From NCBI RefSeq assembly GCF_027625935.1, contig NZ_CP115300.1, positions 868,001 through 932,000 on the forward strand: DNA of 64,000 nt. The letters are read 5' to 3'. A program made the translations under genes and the position numbers. The stretch is from Streptomyces camelliae. GTDB lineage: Bacteria > Actinomycetota > Actinomycetes > Streptomycetales > Streptomycetaceae. Each line of letters opens with the position of its first letter. The first letter of the stretch is position 1. The notes under the pieces were generated by a model. The model did no database searches and had not been told where the DNA came from. It was given only the letters and a program-made list of their open reading frames with translations. Shown here piece by piece: positions 55,692 through 61,288 of the stretch.

Positions 55692-55907
55692 ATGCCGTTC
55701 GCGAATTTCAAGGTGCCCGCCGGAAGCCTGGACGAGCAGCAGAAGGAGCTGATCGTCACCCGCGCCACCGAGCTGTACGTCGAGATCTACGGAGAGCGGG
55801 CCCGCGCCGCCACGATGGTCCTGGTGGAGGAGGTCGCCGACGGCGGCTGGGGCATCGGGGGCGGCGTGCTGACCCTGGCCAGGCTCCGGGAGCCGGCGCA
55901 GGATTGA
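55692..55907 (+). CDS. 4-oxalocrotonate tautomerase family protein
   Basis: 71 residues from ATG 55692 (GGAGAG upstream). MPFANFKVPAGSLDEQQKEL begins with the catalytic Pro that becomes the N-terminus after Met removal; the rest forms one beta-alpha-beta unit (VTRATELYVEIYGERARAAT, VLVEEVADGGWGIGG). Small tautomerases of this family assemble as trimers or hexamers and move double bonds in keto-enol substrates. Its stop overlaps a possible 29-codon ORF (TTGA). Confidence 0.9.
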   Translation: MPFANFKVPAGSLDEQQKELIVTRATELYVEIYGERARAATMVLVEEVADGGWGIGGGVLTLARLREPAQD

Positions 55908-55993
55908 CGAGCGACGATCTGCGCGACGACCGGGACCGGCTGGCCGGCCGGACGACGCAGACCCGGATCGTGCTCCGGAAGAACACCGCCTGA
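55904..55993 (+). CDS. Possible 29-codon ORF overlapping the tautomerase stop
   Basis: TTG 55904 overlaps the tautomerase TGA and opens a 29-residue frame, TSDDLRDDRDRLAGRTTQTR then IVLRKNTA, highly charged and followed directly by a terminator. Either a coupled micropeptide or the relic of a longer gene. Confidence 0.25.
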   Translation: MTSDDLRDDRDRLAGRTTQTRIVLRKNTA

Positions 55994-56020
55994 GACGACC
56001 CACGAAGACCCAGCCGCGCA

Positions 56021-56050
56021 GGCCGGTCCCCGTCCACGAGGGGGCCGGCC
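56021..56050 (+). terminator. Terminator of the SDR/tautomerase unit
   Basis: An 11-bp stem with one wobble pair (GGCCGGTCCCC against GGGGGCCGGCC) and 8-base loop, followed by TTCGTC. Confidence 0.8.
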
Positions 56051-56119
56051 TTCGTCATGTCCGCCCGCGTTCCACACCCGCGCTCTTGACATGAACCTGC
56101 GCCACCCCTGAGGCTTCGT

Positions 56120-56153
56120 GCTTGAAATTGCTCGATTGAAGCTCGTTTCAAGC
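56120..56153. promoter_or_regulatory. Inverted and repeated TTGAA motif before the GH31 gene
   Basis: GCTTGAAA (56120-56127) and TTTCAAGC (56146-56153) are perfect complements 18 bases apart, and another TTGAA lies between them (about 56136). A TTGACA element sits upstream at about 56084. This looks like the operator of a sugar-responsive regulator. Confidence 0.55.
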
Positions 56154-56214
56154 GTTTCCGAGCACCATCGTAAGAACAGTCAGTCCGCAGTGCTGCGAGG
56201 GGAGCTGTTCCGCC

Positions 56215-58866
56215 GTGCAAAGACCGCGAAGACTGCGACACCGTGTGCCCCGGCCGGCCCGGGTACCGCTGGGGCTGGCGACCGCCCTGGCGGCGACCGT
56301 GCTCGCCGGCCCGGCGCCCGCCCGGGCCGCCGCCACCGCCTCCGGCGCCGTGCTCGACACCGCCCACAGCAGCGTCAGCTGGCAGAGCCCGGTCTACGCT
56401 CAGGGCACCGGCGGCGGCACCGAGAGCTGCCCGGACGCCGCCGCCGACCCCGACAACAAGGTCTGCGACCGCTTCGACCTGACCGTCTCGGTGCCGGCCG
56501 GATACTGGGACGACAACCCCGAAGGCGGCGTCCCGCTGTCGATCACGTGGGCGAAGCCCTCCGACGACTTCGACCTGTACGTCTACGACGACCAGGGCAA
56601 GCAGGTGGCGTCCAGCGCGGGCACCGCCGACCCCGAGGCCACGGTGATCCCGCGGGCGTCGGGGACGTACCACGTGCTGGTCGTGCCGTACGACGTGCAC
56701 GACAACTCCTTCACCGGTACCGCGTATCTGCCCGCCACCGCCGACGCCGGTGATCTCACGTCCTTCTCCGGCGACGGCGGCAGCTACACCGTCGGTGCCG
56801 GACAACTGACCGCACGTGTCGACTTCCTGACGGGCGGCGGGCTGCGGCTCCAGGCCGACCCCTCCGGCTCGCTCAGCGACCCCGCCGGCACCGCGATCGT
56901 CCGCCGGGAGCCCGCCCTCGATCGGCACACCTCGTCCTTCGACGCGGGCGACTACTACGGCATCCGCTCCCCGCAGGCCGTGCTGCGCGTCTACAAGAAG
57001 CCGCTGCGCTTCGGCCTGTACCGGCCCGACAACCGCACCCGGATCTGGCAGGAGGACAAGCCGCTGCGGTGGTCGACCGGCGGGATGCGGCAGAGTCTGG
57101 TGCGGGGCGCGGACGAGCAGTTCTTCGGCGGCGGCGAGCAGAACGGCAGCTTCTCGCACCGCGGGCAGACGATGTACGTGGCCAACAGCTTCGACTGGAA
57201 CGAGGGCGGCTACAACAACTCCCAGCCGTTCTACCTCTCCAGCGCGGGCTACGGCGTCTTCCGCAACACCTTCGCGCCCGGCGTGTACACCTTCGGCTCG
57301 CCGGTGACCACGGGCCAGCAGGAACGGCAGCTGGACGCCTACTACTTCCTCGGCGACGCCAAGCAAGTGATCGGCGCGTACACGGCGTTGGTGGGCAAGC
57401 CGTTCATGCCTCCGGTGTACGGCCTCGAACCGGGCGACTCCGACTGCTACCTGCACAACGCCAACCGGGGCGAGCGGCACACCCTGGACGCGCTGAAGAT
57501 CGCCGACGGATACACGCAGCACCAGATGCCGCTGGGCTGGATGCTGGTCAACGACGGCTACGGCTGCGGGTACGAGAACCTGGAGCAGACCGCGCAGGGC
57601 CTGCAGGACCGTCACGCCCAGCTCGGGCTGTGGACCCAGGACGGCATCGGCAAGCTCGCCGACCAGGTCAAGGCGGGCCAGCGGGTGGCCAAGCTGGACG
57701 TGGCCTGGGTCGGCAACGGCTACAAGTTCGCCCTCGACGCGTGCGACGCGGCGAAGAAGGGGATCGAGGACAACAGCGACGCGCGCGGCTTCGTGTGGCT
57801 GCCGGTGTCCTGGGCGGGCGCCCAGCGCTGCGGGGTGCTGTGGAGCGGCGACCAGAAGCTGTCCTGGGACTACATCCGCTGGCAGATCCCGACCTACGCC
57901 GGGGCGACCATGTCGGGTATCGCGTACAACACCGGCGACGTGGGCAGCATCTACCGCCACGACGCGAAGATGTACACGCGTGACCTCCAGTGGAAGGCGT
58001 TCCTGCCGGCCATCATGACCATGGACGGCTGGGCCACCGACCTCACCACCAAGAAGCCCGCCGACCAGCAGCCCTGGCTGGACGGTGAGCCGTACACCTC
58101 GATCAACCGCACGTACCTCCAGCTGAAGGAACGGCTGCTGCCGTACATGTACACGCTGTCCGCCGAGGCCGCGAAGACCGGGGTGGGCGCGGTGCGTCCC
58201 CTGTGGCTGGAGTACCCGGACGACCCGGGCACCCTGTCCGATCAGGCGAAGTACGAGTTCCTGTCCGGGCCCGACTTCCTCGTCGCCCCGGTCTACCAGG
58301 ACTCCGACACCCGCGACGGCATCTATCTGCCGAAGGGCACCTGGACCGACTACTGGACCGGCCGCACCTACCAGGGACCGACCACGGTCAACGGCTATCA
58401 CGCCCCGCTCGACACCCTGCCGCTGTTCGTGCGCGAGGGAGCGATCGTGCCCATGTGGCCGAAGGGGACGACGAGTTGGCAGACCCGGGACACCCGCGAG
58501 CTGGACTGGGACCTGTATCCGGCGGCCCACGGCACGAGCCGCTACACGCTGTACGAGGACGACGGCGTGACCCGTGACTTCGCCAAGAGGGCCGCCGCCA
58601 CCCAGCAGGTGTCCCTGCACACCGACGGCCACGGGACGGCCGTCTCGGTGGGCGCGAGCCGGGGCGCGTACGCCGGCAAAGTGGACGCCCGCTCGTACCG
58701 GTTCACCGTGCACGGCGCCGCGGCGCCGACAGGCGTCCTGCTCGACGGTCGCCAACTGCCTGCCTCCGCCTGGTCGTTCGACCCGGCCACACAGGTCACG
58801 ACGATCACCACGCCGAGCCTGCCGCTCGACCGCGGGTTCTCGGTGCGGCTGGTCGACGGCAGGTAA
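56215..58866 (+). CDS. Secreted glycoside hydrolase family 31 enzyme
   Basis: 883 residues from GTG 56215 (GGGGAG upstream). An arginine-rich signal peptide ends near PARAAA. Residues about 40-200 form an N-terminal pre-peptidase-like beta domain (FDLYVYDDQGKQVASSAG). The GH31 part follows: GEQNGSFSHRGQTMYVANSF, a substrate-binding PPVYGLEPGDSDCY, the nucleophile in VAKLDVAWVGNG (Asp about 495), and YNTGDVGSIYRHDAKMYTRD; the C-terminal beta domain holds LPLFVREGAIVPMWP. It cleaves or transfers alpha-glucosyl or alpha-xylosyl units; the exact linkage is not clear. The WxDMNE motif of common alpha-glucosidases is absent. Confidence 0.9.
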   Translation: MQRPRRLRHRVPRPARVPLGLATALAATVLAGPAPARAAATASGAVLDTAHSSVSWQSPVYAQGTGGGTESCPDAAADPDNKVCDRFDLTVSVPAGYWDDNPEGGVPLSITWAKPSDDFDLYVYDDQGKQVASSAGTADPEATVIPRASGTYHVLVVPYDVHDNSFTGTAYLPATADAGDLTSFSGDGGSYTVGAGQLTARVDFLTGGGLRLQADPSGSLSDPAGTAIVRREPALDRHTSSFDAGDYYGIRSPQAVLRVYKKPLRFGLYRPDNRTRIWQEDKPLRWSTGGMRQSLVRGADEQFFGGGEQNGSFSHRGQTMYVANSFDWNEGGYNNSQPFYLSSAGYGVFRNTFAPGVYTFGSPVTTGQQERQLDAYYFLGDAKQVIGAYTALVGKPFMPPVYGLEPGDSDCYLHNANRGERHTLDALKIADGYTQHQMPLGWMLVNDGYGCGYENLEQTAQGLQDRHAQLGLWTQDGIGKLADQVKAGQRVAKLDVAWVGNGYKFALDACDAAKKGIEDNSDARGFVWLPVSWAGAQRCGVLWSGDQKLSWDYIRWQIPTYAGATMSGIAYNTGDVGSIYRHDAKMYTRDLQWKAFLPAIMTMDGWATDLTTKKPADQQPWLDGEPYTSINRTYLQLKERLLPYMYTLSAEAAKTGVGAVRPLWLEYPDDPGTLSDQAKYEFLSGPDFLVAPVYQDSDTRDGIYLPKGTWTDYWTGRTYQGPTTVNGYHAPLDTLPLFVREGAIVPMWPKGTTSWQTRDTRELDWDLYPAAHGTSRYTLYEDDGVTRDFAKRAAATQQVSLHTDGHGTAVSVGASRGAYAGKVDARSYRFTVHGAAAPTGVLLDGRQLPASAWSFDPATQVTTITTPSLPLDRGFSVRLVDGR

Positions 58867-58876
58867 AGCAATCGCA

Positions 58877-58910
58877 TGGTCTAGTCCAAAGCGAGTGCTG
58901 GTCTAGTCCA
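58877..58910. promoter_or_regulatory. Two DasR/chitinase-type direct repeats
   Basis: TGGTCTAGTCCA occurs at 58877-58888 and 58899-58910, 22 bases apart (two helical turns). It is close to the TGGTCTAGACCA core of DasR-responsive elements and to the 12-base direct repeats of Streptomyces chitinase promoters. A TTGACG follows at 58916. The chitinase gene starts 86 bases downstream. Confidence 0.75.
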
Positions 58911-58995
58911 ACTTATTGACGTGACCGCAACAGCTCCCGGAGGGTGGGGCTCCCGCATCGGGACACTCCCCACCCCCACCCTCTGGAGGCACGCA

Positions 58996-60204
58996 GTGAG
59001 ACGTCTTCGGGCATGTCTGGGCGCGGCGGCCGCCGTCACGCTCGCCGCCGCCGGCACCACCGCGCTCGTCGCGGGCAACGCCTCGGGTGCGACCACCGCG
59101 CTGAGCAACCGGTGGTATGCCGCGGCCCCGTATCTGATGCCGCTGGACAACGACCCGCCGGACCCGTCCGCCATCATGGACGCGACCGGCCTGAAGGCCT
59201 TCCAGCTGGCGTTCATCCTCGCCCCCGACGGCGGTGGCTGCTCACCCACATGGGGCGGCACCGCCGCCGTCTCCTCGGACACGGCCGTGCAGTCGATGAT
59301 CAACACCATCCGAGGCAAGGGCGGCGACGTCTCCGTCTCCATCGGCGGCTACGGCGGCACCAAGCTCGGCCAGGCCTGCGCGGACGCGGCGGCCACGGCG
59401 GCGGCGTACCAGCAGGTCATCACCAAGTACGGCCTGCACGCGATCGACTTCGACCTGGAGGAGCCGGAGTACGAGAACACCGCGGCCATCAAGAACGAGA
59501 TCGGCGCCGCGAAGATCCTCCAGCAGAACAACCCGGGCCTGTACGTCTCGGTGACGACGGCCGGCACGGCGGACGGCACCGGCTGGTTCGGCAAGCAGAT
59601 GCTGCTGGAGGCCAAGTCCCAGGGCTTCACCCCGAACAACTTCTCCATCATGCCGTTCGACGGCGGCTTCAACGGGGCGGCGAGCCAGACCAGCGCGCTG
59701 ACCAACTTCAACTCGATCCTGCAGTCGACCTTCGGCTGGGACCAGGCGACGGCCTACGCCCACGAGGGTTTCTCCGGCATGAACGGTCGCAGTGACACCG
59801 GCGAGTACTTCACCCAGGCCGACTTCCAGACCGTGCTGGACTACGCCACGAGCCACACCATGGACCGCTTCACGTTCTGGTCCCTGAACCGCGACCGGCA
59901 GTGCAGCCCGCCGGACAACGGCGGCCGTACGTCGGGCACGTGCTCCAGCGTGACACAGAACGACTGGGACTTCGCCGCGTACTCCGTGAAGTTCGCCGGA
60001 GTGACCCCGCCGACCCCGACGCCGACCCCGACCCCGACGCCCACTCCCACCTCGTGCAAGACGGCCTGGAGCGCTTCGGCGGTGTACACGGCCGGCAACG
60101 AGGTCTCGTACGGGAACCACAACTGGAAGGCCAAGTGGTGGACCCAGAACGAGGTGCCCGGCGCCTCGCAGTGGGGGCCGTGGCAGGACGAGGGCACCTG
60201 CTGA
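58996..60204 (+). CDS. Secreted GH18 chitinase with C-terminal chitin-binding module
   Basis: 402 residues from GTG 58996 after GGAGG. The signal peptide ends near NASGA. The GH18 barrel shows GGDVSVSIGGYGGTKLG (the SxGG motif) and AIDFDLEEPEYE, the DxxDxDxE motif with Asp 151, Asp 153 and catalytic Glu 155. After RFTFWSLNRDRQC comes a Thr-Pro linker (about 346-358) and a CBM5/12 domain: AWSASAVYTAGNEVSYGNHN and WKAKWWTQNEVPG with the stacked Trp pair. It hydrolyses chitin outside the cell. The upstream direct repeats fit induction by chitin breakdown products. Confidence 0.93.
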   Translation: MRRLRACLGAAAAVTLAAAGTTALVAGNASGATTALSNRWYAAAPYLMPLDNDPPDPSAIMDATGLKAFQLAFILAPDGGGCSPTWGGTAAVSSDTAVQSMINTIRGKGGDVSVSIGGYGGTKLGQACADAAATAAAYQQVITKYGLHAIDFDLEEPEYENTAAIKNEIGAAKILQQNNPGLYVSVTTAGTADGTGWFGKQMLLEAKSQGFTPNNFSIMPFDGGFNGAASQTSALTNFNSILQSTFGWDQATAYAHEGFSGMNGRSDTGEYFTQADFQTVLDYATSHTMDRFTFWSLNRDRQCSPPDNGGRTSGTCSSVTQNDWDFAAYSVKFAGVTPPTPTPTPTPTPTPTSCKTAWSASAVYTAGNEVSYGNHNWKAKWWTQNEVPGASQWGPWQDEGTC

Positions 60205-60258
60205 ACCTCTTGACGCCTTTGATTCAGACCTTTAGGTCCACGGGCCACCAGGGGCCAA

Positions 60259-60293
60259 GGATGCGTTCAGCATTCATCATGCTGAACGCATCC
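60259..60293 (+). terminator. Perfect 15-bp hairpin after the chitinase
   Basis: GGATGCGTTCAGCAT and its complement with the 5-base loop TCATC, 54 bases after the chitinase stop. It has no T tract, as is common for Streptomyces terminators. Confidence 0.7.
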
Positions 60294-60327
60294 GTCGGTT
60301 CGACCTCCGATCCGACGACCGGAGAAG

Positions 60328-60623
60328 GGTGTCACCACCCCGAACTCCCGTTACGCCCGCTCCGAGTTGCGCGAGACGAACCGCGACGGCAGCGCCGCCG
60401 ACTGGGGGCGATCGGCAGGACGTGGAGCTACACCATCGCCGTCTCCGGCGGGAACACCGTCGACCTGACCGTGAACGGCTCCACCACCCACTACGCCGTC
60501 CCGTCGTCCTTCCAGCAGTACAAGCAGTACTTCAAGGCCGGCTCCCACCACCAGTCCTCCTCCGACAGCACCACCGACGGCGCCCGTGTCGCGTTCTGCG
60601 CCCTGACCGCCACGCACAGCTGA
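60328..60623 (+). pseudogene. Remnant of a PL7 alginate lyase
   Basis: GVTTPNSRYARSELRETNRD matches the RSELRE active-site strand of PL7 alginate lyases. After a frame change near 60405 the C-terminal part follows: WSYTIAVSGGNTVDLTVNGS, then QQYKQYFKAGSHHQSSS (the YFKAG motif) and VAFCALTATHS to a stop at 60623. The signal peptide, N-terminal strands and the middle with the QIH motif are gone, so the gene is an internally deleted relic. It lies between the chitinase and a small secreted protein. Confidence 0.8.
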
Positions 60624-60717
60624 CACGCGGCCCGACCTGCGCGAGTGGTGCAAACGGCCGCAGGGTCGTAGCGTCGACGTGGACGCGGTCGGACACAGCA
60701 CAACGGTGGGAGCGACC

Positions 60718-61179
60718 ATGCGTGGATCAGCAGTGGGAACGGCGGTGGCCCTGGCGGCAGGAACCCTGCTGACAGCGGCGATGACGACGGCGTCGGCCAG
60801 TCCGCCGACCACGGCCACCACCCCTGTCGCAGCCGCGCCGGCACAACCTGTGCTCGTCGACTGCTTCTTCCACCGCACCATCCGCCCGAACGACTTCATC
60901 CTGGCCTGCGGCGACGGCAACAGCCGGCTGACCGGACTCCACTGGACCGAGTGGGGTCCGGACGGGGCGAAGGCCATCGGCGTGAACATGGTCAACGACT
61001 GCAAGCCGTACTGCGCGGCCGGCACCTTCCGCTCCTACCCGGTCGTCATCCGGCTCAGCGGCGAGCAGCCGTGGAAGAAGCATCCGCGCTTCGAGCGCTA
61101 CACCAACATCAGCCTGACCTACACCGGCGCCCGGCCGGAGGCCTTCGGTCAGGTCGTGACCTACCCGCTCTGGGACTGA
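60718..61179 (+). CDS. Small secreted protein, unknown function
   Basis: 153 residues from ATG 60718 (GTGGGAG upstream). A signal peptide (GTAVALAAGTLLTAAMTTAS) precedes a Thr/Ala/Pro linker and a ~100-residue domain with four Cys (DCFFHRTIRPNDFILACGDG, VNDCKPYCAAGTFRS), probably two disulphides. FERYTNISLTYTGARPEAFG closes it. Similar small exported proteins are common in Streptomyces; no function is known to me. Confidence 0.85.
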   Translation: MRGSAVGTAVALAAGTLLTAAMTTASASPPTTATTPVAAAPAQPVLVDCFFHRTIRPNDFILACGDGNSRLTGLHWTEWGPDGAKAIGVNMVNDCKPYCAAGTFRSYPVVIRLSGEQPWKKHPRFERYTNISLTYTGARPEAFGQVVTYPLWD

Positions 61180-61248
61180 GCACCGCAACCGGCCGGCCCC
61201 CGGAAGCCCCGCCCGGGGCGCCGGGCGCTGAGCCGCAGATGCGACGGC

Positions 61249-61281
61249 GTGCGCCGCGGGCGGAGTCCGGCCGCGGCGCAC
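61249..61281. terminator. Bidirectional hairpin before pyc
   Basis: An 11-bp perfect stem (GTGCGCCGCGG / CCGCGGCGCAC) with an 11-base loop between the convergent small secreted protein and pyruvate carboxylase. Confidence 0.75.
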
Positions 61282-61288
61282 CGGTGTG

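Noticed and set aside
60000..60050. CCGACCCCGAC repeats as a regulatory array
   Set aside because: They are the Thr-Pro linker codons of the chitinase.
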